The notes below the pieces were generated by a model, which saw only the letters and a program-made list of their open reading frames with translations, searched no databases and was not told the DNA's origin. Source: VRUE01 sp963697805 (GTDB taxonomy: Bacteria; Actinomycetota; Thermoleophilia; Solirubrobacterales; 70-9). From it: 64,000 nucleotides of DNA. The DNA is taken from assembly GCA_963697805.1 (NCBI GenBank), contig CAVOPB010000002.1:744001-808000 (forward strand), read 5' to 3'. The translations under genes and the position numbers were made by a program. Of the stretch, positions 33,148 through 41,020 are shown in pieces (the stretch's first letter is position 1; each line of letters opens with the position of its first letter).

Positions 33148-34659
33148 ATGAGCGACACCTACTACGTCACCACGCCGATCTACTACGTCAACGCCGAGCC
33201 CCACCTCGGGCACGCGTACTCGACGATGGCGGCCGACGTCCTCGCCCGCCACATGCGCCAGCGTGGGCTGGACGTCTTCTTCCTCACCGGCACCGACGAG
33301 CACGGCGAGCCGATCGAGACCGCGGCCGAGCGCGAGGGGGTGACGCCGCAGGAGCTGGTCGATCGCAACGCGGCGAAGTTCGAAGATCTGATGCCGATCA
33401 TCGACGCGACCAACGACTTCTTCATCCGCACCTCGGACCCGCGCCACACCGAGCGCGTCGCCGAGATCATCCAGCGCGTCTTCGACAACGGCTGGGTCGA
33501 CAAAGGCGTCTACGAAGGCTGGTACTGCCCGCGCTGTGCCGACTTCAAAACCGAGCGTGAGCTGGGACCGGGGGAGAGCTGCCCGATCCACGAGATCGAG
33601 CTCGAGCGCCAGCGCGAGGAGAACTGGTTCTTCCGCCTCTCGGCGTTCCAGGGACAGCTCGAAGGCCTTTACGAGGAACGGCCCGACTTCGTCGTCCCAG
33701 ACTTCCGCCGCAACGAGGCGGTCTCGTTCATCAAGCAGGGCCTCGAGGACGTCTCGCTCTCGCGGCCGAAGCTGAAGTGGGGGATGCGGCTGCCCTGGGA
33801 CCCCGACCAGCGGATGTACGTCTGGTTCGACGCGCTCCTCAACTACGTCACCGCGCTCGCCTTCGCCCGCGACGGCGAGGACCTGAGCAGCACGTTCTGG
33901 CCGGCGGACCTGCACGTGATGGCGAAGGACATCCTCAAATTCCACGCCGTGATCTGGCCGGCGCTGCTCTGGGCGGCCGACCTCGAGCCGCCGCGGCGGA
34001 TGGCGATCCACGGCTTCCTGCTGATGGGCGAGCGGAAGATGTCGAAGTCGCTCGGCAACGTCCTCGACCCGTTCGCGGTGATCGACCGCTTCGGCGCCGA
34101 CGCTCTGCGCTTCTACTGCTTCCGCGAGGTCAGCTTCGGCCAGGACGGCTCGATCTCGACCGCGGGCTTCGAGGCCCGCTACGAGACTGAGCTCGCGAAC
34201 GACTTCGGCAACCTGGCGAGCCGGGTGCTGGCGATGATCGAGCGCTACCGCGACGGGACCGTCCCGATCGCCGCCGTCGACGCCGTCCTCCAGGAGGACT
34301 TCGAAGGCGTGCTCGAGCGCTTCAGCGACCTCCTCGACCGCGCCGAGCTGAGCCAGGCGCTGGAGGAGGTCTGGGCGCTGGTCCGACGCCTCAACCGCTA
34401 CGTCGAGGAGACGCATCCGTGGGAGCTGGCCAAGGACGAGGCCGACCCCGAGCGCCTCGACGAAGTCCTCTACAACCTCGCCGAGGGGCTGCGGGTCACG
34501 ACCCTCCTGCTCGTCCCCTACCTTCCGCAGAGCGCCGAGCGCCTTCTCAGCGCCCTCGCCGAGGAATCACGAGCACTCGCCGGGCTCGGCTCGCGGCCAG
34601 GCGGCCAGAAGGTCGAACGCGTCCCGCCACTGTTCCCGAAGATCGAGGACGAGGACTAA
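33148..34659 (+). CDS. metG: Methionyl-tRNA synthetase
   Basis: 503 residues, the short form without the C-terminal dimerisation domain. Class I signatures are AEPHLGHAYSTM (HIGH variant, residues 18-21) and ERKMSKSLGN (297-301). The zinc knob is reduced to one CPRC pair plus a single CPIH. It charges initiator and elongator tRNA-Met. It begins the conserved run metG-tatD-rsmA-ispE, but here the run is interrupted by a pseudogene, an oxidase fragment and two further genes on the other strand. Confidence 0.97.
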   Translation: MSDTYYVTTPIYYVNAEPHLGHAYSTMAADVLARHMRQRGLDVFFLTGTDEHGEPIETAAEREGVTPQELVDRNAAKFEDLMPIIDATNDFFIRTSDPRHTERVAEIIQRVFDNGWVDKGVYEGWYCPRCADFKTERELGPGESCPIHEIELERQREENWFFRLSAFQGQLEGLYEERPDFVVPDFRRNEAVSFIKQGLEDVSLSRPKLKWGMRLPWDPDQRMYVWFDALLNYVTALAFARDGEDLSSTFWPADLHVMAKDILKFHAVIWPALLWAADLEPPRRMAIHGFLLMGERKMSKSLGNVLDPFAVIDRFGADALRFYCFREVSFGQDGSISTAGFEARYETELANDFGNLASRVLAMIERYRDGTVPIAAVDAVLQEDFEGVLERFSDLLDRAELSQALEEVWALVRRLNRYVEETHPWELAKDEADPERLDEVLYNLAEGLRVTTLLLVPYLPQSAERLLSALAEESRALAGLGSRPGGQKVERVPPLFPKIEDED

Positions 34660-34671
34660 GTCGGATTACTG

Positions 34672-35011
34672 GTTGCTCACCCCGAGCTAGATGCGGATGC
34701 GGTGCTGAGGTGGAAGGCGCCTGCTGGTCGAATTGTGAGTCCATGGACTACATCGGGGGGTCACCTCATCGTTACCGATAGGCGTTTGATCTCTCGGCCA
34801 AATCGATACGAAACTGCGAGGGGTCGCGAGCCTTGGACAACGTCGTTGGAATCTGGTCAGAGTCGCAATCCTCGACCGCGATAGCTCAATGCTCACGAGC
34901 GCCGTACGAAAACGCCTCGGAATCGAGCTTGTGGATGGCACCGAGTCGTTCATCATGAACAAGCTGTCGAAGCGCATCGTCGCTCTTCAAAGCGCCCTCC
35001 GCGGAGCTTGA
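34672..35011 (+). pseudogene. Frameshifted PH-like (GRAM-type) domain protein
   Basis: Two adjacent frames together encode one small PH-like domain. The first frame, continuing in the metG frame after its TAA, gives LRWKAPAGRIVSPWTTSGGHLIVTDRRLISRPNRYE and PWTTSLES. Near 34855 the coding moves to the next frame: VRVAILDRD, then AVRKRLGIELVDGTESFIMNKLSKRIVALQSALRGA and TGA. One extra base near 34855 explains it. The GTG at 34702 is the only usual start in the first part. The stretch is noticeably more AT-rich than its surroundings, which fits decay or foreign origin. A sequencing error is possible. Confidence 0.6.
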
Positions 35012-35030
35012 ACCGCCCCTAGTGGCGCCC

Positions 35031-35069
35031 AAGGCGCTTTCTGCAACCTGTGCTTTCGAAAAGCGCCTT
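35031..35069. terminator. Hairpin after the PH-like pseudogene
   Basis: AAGGCGCTTT (35031-35040) and AAAGCGCCTT (35060-35069) form a perfect 10-bp stem with a 19-base loop. It could terminate the metG transcript or, from the other side, the membrane-protein transcript. No T-run is adjacent. Confidence 0.5.
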
Positions 35070-35082
35070 GCGCGCTCGGCGA

Positions 35083-35193
35083 CTGGGCCAGCGCGTCGGG
35101 GCCGATCTACCCCGACTCGGTGTGGCCGCAGAGGGCCATCGTCAGGTCGAGGTCGGCGAGGAGCATCTCGAGGACGGTTTCGACGCCCTGCCC
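35083..35193 (-). pseudogene. Duplicated 3' end of the alpha-hydroxy-acid oxidase gene
   Basis: These 111 bases match the last part of the intact oxidase gene (35707-35817) at roughly 88% by eye, including the final codons where the true stop TAG reads CAG. Only the last ~37 codons are present and the copy ends exactly at the stop of the membrane-protein gene (35194). It is a relic of a local duplication and deletion, and not a gene. Confidence 0.75.
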
Positions 35194-35691
35194 TCAATGC
35201 GCGCGGAGCTTGGAGAAGGAGAAGCCTTCCTCACTCATGGCCAGGCAGCCGCCGACCGCAATACCCGCGGCGGCCGCCAAGGCGACGAAGATCGGGGTCT
35301 GTGCCGTGGCCTCGACGGTAGAGGTTCCGAAACCGTCGGAGAAGGAGGTTCCAACCGAGCCGAAGCTGGGCGGGTCGACGATCCGAAAGAGGATCAGCAG
35401 CGTCGAGACGATGCCGAGGATTGCGACGGCTGCGTCGACCCGGAGAAGCTTGGGTTTGGCCGGGTTGACCAGGCGAATCGTCACCGCGAAGAGGGCGGCA
35501 AAGACGGCAATCAGGAGGATGCCGGGGATGTAGTCGAGCGTGTCCCAGGCGCTGCGGTTGTCACTGAAGAGGTTGAGGGCAGATTCAGCGGAGAGCTTGG
35601 TTCCGAACCAGTCGTAGATCGTGGAGACGTAGAGCAGGATCGCCGAAACGCCCGCGATCAACTCGCCGTAGCTGGGTTTCCCTGGGCGCAT
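35194..35691 (-). CDS. Four-helix membrane protein, function unknown
   Basis: 165 residues. Hydrophobic segments are at about residues 10-24, 54-72, 86-103 and 132-150, with an extracellular-looking loop rich in Asn/Ser/Asp between helices 1 and 2. No catalytic residues are recognised; the spacing resembles small DUF membrane proteins common in this lineage. It starts 15 bases downstream of the oxidase stop and is probably in the same transcript. An oxidase-tail fragment lies immediately after its stop. Confidence 0.7.
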   Translation of the reverse strand: MRPGKPSYGELIAGVSAILLYVSTIYDWFGTKLSAESALNLFSDNRSAWDTLDYIPGILLIAVFAALFAVTIRLVNPAKPKLLRVDAAVAILGIVSTLLILFRIVDPPSFGSVGTSFSDGFGTSTVEATAQTPIFVALAAAAGIAVGGCLAMSEEGFSFSKLRAH

Positions 35692-35706
35692 CTGGCTCCG
35701 GTGGGT

Positions 35707-36861
35707 CTAGGCCAGCGCCTCGGGGCCGATCTGGCCGGGCTCGGTGTAGCCGCAGAGGGCCATTGTGAGGTCGAGGTCGGCGAGGATCATCTTGAGGACG
35801 GTTTCGACGCCCTGCTGTCCCTCGAGGGCGAGGCCCCAGATGTAGGGGCGGCCGAGGAGGACGGCCTCGGCGCCGAGGGCGAGCGCCTTCAGCACGTCGC
35901 TGCCGCTGCGGATGCCGCTATCGAAAAGGACGGTGATCTCGTTGCCGACCACCTCGGCGATCGGGGCCAGGGCATCGAGCGAGGCGATCGCGCCGTCGAC
36001 CTGGCGGCCGCCATGGTTGGAGACGACGATGCCGTCGACGCCGCGGGCCACTGCTTCGCGGGCGTCGTCGACGTGCTGGATGCCCTTGATGAGGATCGGC
36101 AGCGAGGTCAGCTCGCGCAGCCAGCCGAGGTCGTCCCAGGTCAGCGAGGGGTTGACGTAGACGCCGAGGAAGTGGCCGGTCGCGGCGCCGACGTCCTCCT
36201 CCGGGGGCTTCTCGAGGCCCTCGCGGAAGACCGGGTCCTGGAAAAAGTTGGCGACGCCCATCCCCTGCAGGAACGGCAGCCAGGCCTGCTGCAGGTCGCG
36301 CGGCTTCCAGCCCGGGATGAAGGTGTCGACGGTGACGACGATCGCGCCGTAGCCGGCGGCCTCGGCCCGCTTGACGAAGCTCTCGACGATGCGGCGCTCG
36401 TTGGACCAGTAGAGCTGGAACCAGTGGGGGCCCTCGCCGCAGGCGTCGGCGATTTCCTCGAGGGTGAAGTGCGAGGTGGTGCTGGCGATCATCGGGACCC
36501 CGAGCGCGCTGGCAGCGCGAGCGGTCGCGAGCTCGCCGTCCTCGTGGACGATTTTCTGAACGCCGACCGGCGCCAGCAGCAGCGGCGCCGGCATCTCGGT
36601 CCCGAGCACCGTGGTCTTCAGGTCGCGCTCGGCGACGTCGCGGAGCATCCGCGGCACCAGCCGGCGCCGCGCGAACGCGTCGCGGTTGGCGTCGATCGTG
36701 TCCTCGGTGCCGGCGCCGGCGAAGACGTAGGCCGCCGCGCCCTCGTCCATCTCCTCGGCGGCGCGCCGCTCGAGCTCGGCTACCGCGACCGGGATCGAGG
36801 GGGCCTCGCCGCCCAGGCCGCGGACGTAGATCTCGCGGTAATAGTCAGCCGGATCGGGCAC
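35707..36861 (-). CDS. FMN-dependent alpha-hydroxy-acid oxidase/dehydrogenase
   Basis: 384 residues, of the lactate 2-monooxygenase / LldD-like family. FMN-binding TIM-barrel motifs: LLLAPVGVQKIVHEDGELATARAA, IASTTSHFTLEEIA, HWFQLYWSNERRIVES, VTVDTFIPGWKPRDLQQAWLPF, LIKGIQHVDDA and VSNHGGRQVDGAIASLDAL with the active-site His-Gly-Gly-Arg. It oxidises a 2-hydroxy acid such as lactate to the 2-oxo acid, with electrons going to oxygen or a quinone. The substrate is not set by the sequence alone. It is divergent from tatD by 29 bases. Confidence 0.9.
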   Translation of the reverse strand: MPDPADYYREIYVRGLGGEAPSIPVAVAELERRAAEEMDEGAAAYVFAGAGTEDTIDANRDAFARRRLVPRMLRDVAERDLKTTVLGTEMPAPLLLAPVGVQKIVHEDGELATARAASALGVPMIASTTSHFTLEEIADACGEGPHWFQLYWSNERRIVESFVKRAEAAGYGAIVVTVDTFIPGWKPRDLQQAWLPFLQGMGVANFFQDPVFREGLEKPPEEDVGAATGHFLGVYVNPSLTWDDLGWLRELTSLPILIKGIQHVDDAREAVARGVDGIVVSNHGGRQVDGAIASLDALAPIAEVVGNEITVLFDSGIRSGSDVLKALALGAEAVLLGRPYIWGLALEGQQGVETVLKMILADLDLTMALCGYTEPGQIGPEALA

Positions 36862-36890
36862 GGTTGAAGGCTATTCATAGACTGGCCGCG

Positions 36891-37658
36891 GTGATCGACT
36901 CCCACACCCATCTCTTCCTCTGCGAGGGCGAGGAGGACCGCCTCGTCGAGGCAGCCGAGGCGGCCGGTGTGCGGAGGATGCTCAACGTCGGCCTCGGCGC
37001 CGAGACCAACCCGGTCGCCCTGGCCGCCGCCGAACGGCACGTGGGGGTTTTCGCGACCGCCGGCTGCCACCCGACCAGCGCTGGCGAATTCGACGACGAG
37101 CTCGCCGCCGAAATCCGCAAGCTCGCAGGGCACGAACGGGTGCGGGCGATCGGCGAGACCGGCATCGACTACTACCGCGATTCGGCGACACCGGAGGAGC
37201 AGCGCCTGGCGTTCGACGCCCAGATCGAGATCGCCCGCGAACACGAACTCCCGGTGGTCATCCATGCCCGCGATCCCGAGGGAGAGACGACCGCGACCGA
37301 CGACGTCTTCTCGATCCTCGGCGACGCCGGCGACGATCTGCGGGTCATCCTTCACTGCTTTCTCGCCCCCTGGCGGGTCGGGGACGCGATCGAGCGCGGC
37401 TGGTACTGCTCGTTCTCGGGAATCGTCACCTATCCCGCCGCCGACGATCTCCGCGAGGCCGCGGCGACCGTTCCCGACGAGCTGCTCCTGGTCGAGACCG
37501 ACGCTCCCTTCCTGGCGCCGCAGCCGGTGCGGGGAAAGCCCAACGAGCCGGCCAACGTCGTCGCCACGGCGGAGGTCGTGGCGCAGACGAGGGGCCAGGC
37601 CTACGACGAGCTGGAGCGCGTCGTCGAGGCGAACGCGCGCACCCTGTTCGGCTGGTAG
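36891..37658 (+). CDS. TatD-family metal-dependent hydrolase
   Basis: 255 residues from GTG (VIDSHTHLFL). Metal ligands are in the first strand DSHTHLF, Glu in AIGETGIDYY, His in VVIHARD and LHCFLAP, and the late Asp in LLVETDAPFLAPQP. TatD enzymes are 3'-5' DNA/RNA exonucleases with a TIM barrel, and their place between metG and rsmA is conserved in actinobacteria. The frame extends upstream to 36864, but GTG 36891 gives the family N-terminus. It ends eight bases before rsmA. Confidence 0.93.
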   Translation: MIDSHTHLFLCEGEEDRLVEAAEAAGVRRMLNVGLGAETNPVALAAAERHVGVFATAGCHPTSAGEFDDELAAEIRKLAGHERVRAIGETGIDYYRDSATPEEQRLAFDAQIEIAREHELPVVIHARDPEGETTATDDVFSILGDAGDDLRVILHCFLAPWRVGDAIERGWYCSFSGIVTYPAADDLREAAATVPDELLLVETDAPFLAPQPVRGKPNEPANVVATAEVVAQTRGQAYDELERVVEANARTLFGW

Positions 37659-37666
37659 CGGCCGGG

Positions 37667-38431
37667 ATGATGGTCAGGCTCGGCCAGAACTTCCTCGCCG
37701 ACCCGAACCTGCTCGACGCGATCCTGCGCGACGCCGAGCTCGACCCGGCCGACGTCGTCCTCGAGGTCGGGGCCGGGGAGGGGGTGCTGACCGAGCGCCT
37801 AGCCGGGGTCGCCTCCCACGTCCACGCGATCGAGCTCGACCGCGGCCTCGAGCCGGCGCTCGCGGCGATCGCGGCGCGCCCGAATGTCGAGCTGCACTGG
37901 GGGGACGCGATGGGATTCGACCTCGCCGCGCTCGACCCGGCGCCGACGGCGATGGTCGCCAACCTGCCCTACTCGGTCGCGACCCCGGTCCTGCTGCGCA
38001 CGATCGAGGAGCTCCCGTCCCTGAGGCGGTGGACGGTGATGGTCCAGCGCGAGATCGCCGACCGGCTCCGGGCCGGGCCGGGGAGCCGCACCTATGGCTC
38101 GCCCAGCGCCCTCGTCCAGCTCGCCTGCGAGGTGCGGCTGGTGCGAACCGTCGACCCGGCCGTCTTCCGTCCCCGACCGCGGGTCGAGTCGGCGATCCTC
38201 GGCCTGCGCCGGACCGGGCCCGGCGCCGATCCCGCCACCCGCGAGCTGGTCCGGGCGGCGTTCGCCCACCGGCGCAAGTCGCTGCCGCGCTCGCTCGAGC
38301 ACGTTCGGCCGGGGACGATCGACGCCGCGCGCAGGGCGCTCGAGGAGATCGGTCTGCCCCCCGACGCGCGGGCCGAGGCGCTCGCCCCCGAGGAGTTCGC
38401 GGCGCTGGCGGCGAAGCTGGGTGAGTGGTGA
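37667..38431 (+). CDS. rsmA: 16S rRNA (adenine1518/1519-N6)-dimethyltransferase
   Basis: 254 residues. The KsgA signatures are RLGQNFLADPNLLDAIL, the SAM-binding VLEVGAGEGVLTERLA and the catalytic NLPYSVATP (NLPY motif), followed by the RRKSLPRSL C-terminal rRNA-binding segment. It dimethylates two adenines in helix 45 of 16S rRNA late in 30S assembly. The ispE GTG overlaps its stop. Confidence 0.96.
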   Translation: MMVRLGQNFLADPNLLDAILRDAELDPADVVLEVGAGEGVLTERLAGVASHVHAIELDRGLEPALAAIAARPNVELHWGDAMGFDLAALDPAPTAMVANLPYSVATPVLLRTIEELPSLRRWTVMVQREIADRLRAGPGSRTYGSPSALVQLACEVRLVRTVDPAVFRPRPRVESAILGLRRTGPGADPATRELVRAAFAHRRKSLPRSLEHVRPGTIDAARRALEEIGLPPDARAEALAPEEFAALAAKLGEW

Positions 38432-39261
38432 TCCACGCTCCGGCCAAGCTCAACCTCTGCCTCTACCTCGGGCCGCGCCGTCCCGACGGCCTCCACGAGC
38501 TCTGCTCGCTGTTCGAGCCGCTGGCGCTGGCCGACCGGCTCCTCGTCGAGGAGGCCGAGACCGACAGCGTCCTTTGCGAGGTGCTGGGCGGTGGCGAGAA
38601 CCTCGCCGAGCGGGCGCTGGCCGGGCTCCGGGCACGGGGTTGGAGCGGCCCGCCGCTGCGGATCGAGGTCGAGAAGCGGATCCCGATCGCCGCCGGCCTC
38701 GGCGGCGGCAGCGCCGACGCCGCGGCGGTCCTCCGGCTCGCGGCCGGCCAGGTCGGCGATCTCGAGGAGCTCGCGGCCGAGCTCGGCGCCGACGTCCCCT
38801 CGCAGCTGGTCCCAGCACTCTCGCTCGTGCGCGGCGCCGGCGAGCGGGTCGAGCGCCTGCCGGAGCCGGCTCCGCACGCGGTCGTCCTGCTTCCCGGCGG
38901 GGGAGGCCTGAGCACCGCACGGGTCTTCGAGGAGGCCGACCGCCTCGGCCTCGGTCGCGATCCGGCCGAACTCGCCGAACTCGCCGATCGCCTGCGCGCG
39001 GTGGCCGGCTCCGGTGCCTCGCCGCTCACCTATCCGGACCTGCTCGTCAACGACCTCGAGCCGGCTGCGCGCGCCGTGCGCCCCGAGATCGGCGACGCCC
39101 TCGACGCCCTGCGCGGCGCCGGGGCTGGGCACGCGATGCTGACCGGCACCGGGCCGACCGCGGTCGGACTCTGCGAGGACCTGGCGGCCGCCGAGCGCAT
39201 CGGCGGTCTGCTCGACCGCCAAGCTGGCGCGATCGTCTGCGAGGCTGGCGCCGCGCCATGA
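38425..39261 (+). CDS. ispE: 4-diphosphocytidyl-2-C-methyl-D-erythritol kinase
   Basis: 278 residues from GTG at 38425 (or 38428). GHMP kinase motifs: HAPAKLNLCLYL at the N-terminus (substrate Lys), PIAAGLGGGSADAAAVLR (ATP loop) and LTGTGPTAVGL near the C-terminus. It phosphorylates CDP-methylerythritol in the MEP isoprenoid pathway, which feeds polyprenyl carriers for the cell wall. It overlaps rsmA by a few bases and the next gene by ATGA, so all three are tightly coupled. Confidence 0.95.
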   Translation: MVIHAPAKLNLCLYLGPRRPDGLHELCSLFEPLALADRLLVEEAETDSVLCEVLGGGENLAERALAGLRARGWSGPPLRIEVEKRIPIAAGLGGGSADAAAVLRLAAGQVGDLEELAAELGADVPSQLVPALSLVRGAGERVERLPEPAPHAVVLLPGGGGLSTARVFEEADRLGLGRDPAELAELADRLRAVAGSGASPLTYPDLLVNDLEPAARAVRPEIGDALDALRGAGAGHAMLTGTGPTAVGLCEDLAAAERIGGLLDRQAGAIVCEAGAAP

Positions 39262-40769
39262 GGCTGCCGGGCAGCAAAGCGAAGGGATGGAGGAAGTGGG
39301 CGCTCCGGGGTGCGATCGGCGTCGCGGCCCTCGCCGCCTACATCGCCTTCACCCAGCTGGTCGATCTCGAGAAGGTCCTCGAGGACGTCTCCCACGCGCT
39401 CGGGGCCTGGACCTACCTCCTGGTCGGCTTCTTCGCCTTCGCCGAGACCGGCGCCTTCGTCGGCCTGCTGGTGCCGGGGGAGACGGTGATGATCCTCGGC
39501 GGTGCCACCGCCGGGCAGGGCGCGACCAACGTCTACATCATCATCGCGATCGCCTGGATCTGTGCCTTCGCCGGCGACTCCACCAGCTTCTTCATCGGCC
39601 GCAGGCTCGGCCGCGAATTCCTGATGCGCAACGGCCCCCGCTTCGGGGTCAACAGGGAGCGCCTCGAACAGATCGACGACCATTTCGAGCGTCACGGCGG
39701 CAAGACGATCTTCATCGGCCGCTTCGTCGGCTTCGTCCGCGCCTTCGCTCCGTTCATCGCCGGCAGCTCGGGGATGCGCTACCGGATGTTCGTCCCCTAC
39801 AGCGTCCTCGGCACCGGGATCTGGGTCAGCAGCGCGATCGTCCTCGGGTACCTCTTCTCGCGCAGCATCGACTCGGTCCTCAACTACGCCGGCAAAGGCG
39901 CCTTCGTCCTCGGCGCCTTCATCGTGATCGTCGTCGGCGGGTTCTCCCTCCGACGCCACTTCAGAGTTGCCGAGAACCGACGCGCGGCCGTCCGTTGGCT
40001 GGAGTCCCACGCGGCGACCCGCTGGATCCTCCTCCTCGTCCGCCGCTTCCAGCCCCAGCTCGAATTCCTCTGGGCGCGGGTGACGCCCGGTGGGACCTTC
40101 GGGCTCGAGTTCACCTCGCTGATGGCGGCGCTCGCGGTCGGCGGCTTCGTCCTGATCGGGTACATCTCGATCATCAACGGCGACCCCGGGCCGACGCCGG
40201 GCGACGAAACCGCGGCCGACATCGTCGAAGCGCTCCGCACCGGCTGGCTCGTCGACGTCGCCAAGGCGGTCACCGTCCTCGGCTCCTCGGCGGTCGTCTT
40301 CCCGCTGGCCGGGATCAGCGCCGTGGCGCTGGCGGTGCGGCGCCGCTGGGCCGAGGTCGCGGTCCTCCTGGTCGGGATGGCGATCGTCTTCGCCGGCGTC
40401 CACGAGATCAAGGCGGCGGTCGACCGCCCGCGGCCCGAGGGCTCGCTGGTCGACGTCTCCGGCTCCTCGTTTCCGAGCGGCCACGCCGCCTACTCGACCT
40501 TCTACGTTTGGCTCGCGGTGATGTTCGTCGTCAGGGTTCGCCCCGGGATCAGTCGCGGCGCGGCGATCGTCACCGTCGGGATCGCGTTGGCGGCGCTGGT
40601 CGGCCTCTCGCGCGTCTATTTCGGCGCCCACTACCTCAGCGACGTCAACGCCGGCTGGGCCCTCGGCGCCGCCGCCTTCTCACTTTGCGCGGTGATCGCG
40701 CTCATCATCTCCACGGTGCGACAAAATGAGCCGCATGTTGCCGCTGGCACTCCAGAAGATCGAGAATGA
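39258..40769 (+). CDS. VTT/DedA-like and PAP2 phosphatase fusion protein
   Basis: 503 residues from the ATG overlapping the ispE stop. Residues 40-215 form a VTT/DedA domain (FAETGAFVGLLVPGETVMILGGATAGQG, GRRLGREFLMRNG, FIGRFVGFVRAFAPFIAGSSGMRYRMF), a flippase-like fold now linked to lipid carrier recycling. Residues 290-490 are a PAP2 lipid phosphatase with KAAVDRPRP, SFPSGHAAYSTF and SRVYFGAHYLSDV catalytic motifs. One protein could dephosphorylate undecaprenyl-PP or a phosphatidyl lipid and translocate the product. Location after ispE fits a role in polyprenyl carrier metabolism, but this is inference. Confidence 0.88.
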   Translation: MRLPGSKAKGWRKWALRGAIGVAALAAYIAFTQLVDLEKVLEDVSHALGAWTYLLVGFFAFAETGAFVGLLVPGETVMILGGATAGQGATNVYIIIAIAWICAFAGDSTSFFIGRRLGREFLMRNGPRFGVNRERLEQIDDHFERHGGKTIFIGRFVGFVRAFAPFIAGSSGMRYRMFVPYSVLGTGIWVSSAIVLGYLFSRSIDSVLNYAGKGAFVLGAFIVIVVGGFSLRRHFRVAENRRAAVRWLESHAATRWILLLVRRFQPQLEFLWARVTPGGTFGLEFTSLMAALAVGGFVLIGYISIINGDPGPTPGDETAADIVEALRTGWLVDVAKAVTVLGSSAVVFPLAGISAVALAVRRRWAEVAVLLVGMAIVFAGVHEIKAAVDRPRPEGSLVDVSGSSFPSGHAAYSTFYVWLAVMFVVRVRPGISRGAAIVTVGIALAALVGLSRVYFGAHYLSDVNAGWALGAAAFSLCAVIALIISTVRQNEPHVAAGTPEDRE

Positions 40770-40983
40770 GTACCTGCTGTTCGGCGCCGCGGGTGTCGTC
40801 TGCCTCGTCGCCTTCATCGGCCTGATCCTGGTCCCGGCGGTCAGCTCCTACGGGCGGATCTGGGAGAAGGCGGCTGCCGGGATCCTCTCCGTGATCGTCC
40901 TCGTCGCCTTGGTCCTCACCGGAGTCGTCTTCGGGCTGGCCTTCGTCTACTACTACGACGAGATCTCGAAGCTCCTCCACTGA
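40726..40983 (+). CDS. Small two-helix membrane protein
   Basis: 85 residues from the ATG at 40726, or 82 from 40735, overlapping the end of the fusion protein. Two helices (YLLFGAAGVVCLVAFIGLILV and AAAGILSVIVLVALVLTGVVFGLAFVYYY) are joined by a short polar turn, with a cytoplasmic-looking N-terminus. Conserved Tyr residues close the second helix. No known family is recognised. It is coupled to the VTT/PAP2 gene by overlap and may be an accessory subunit. Confidence 0.65.
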   Translation: MSRMLPLALQKIENEYLLFGAAGVVCLVAFIGLILVPAVSSYGRIWEKAAAGILSVIVLVALVLTGVVFGLAFVYYYDEISKLLH

Positions 40984-41020
40984 GCCCGGGCCGGAGCGGC
41001 CCGGAAGGGATAATGCCGCC

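Noticed and set aside
38094..39257. N-terminal extension of the VTT/PAP2 frame
   Set aside because: It lies in another frame of rsmA and ispE and is low-complexity Arg/Pro; the ATG overlapping the ispE stop starts at the VTT domain.
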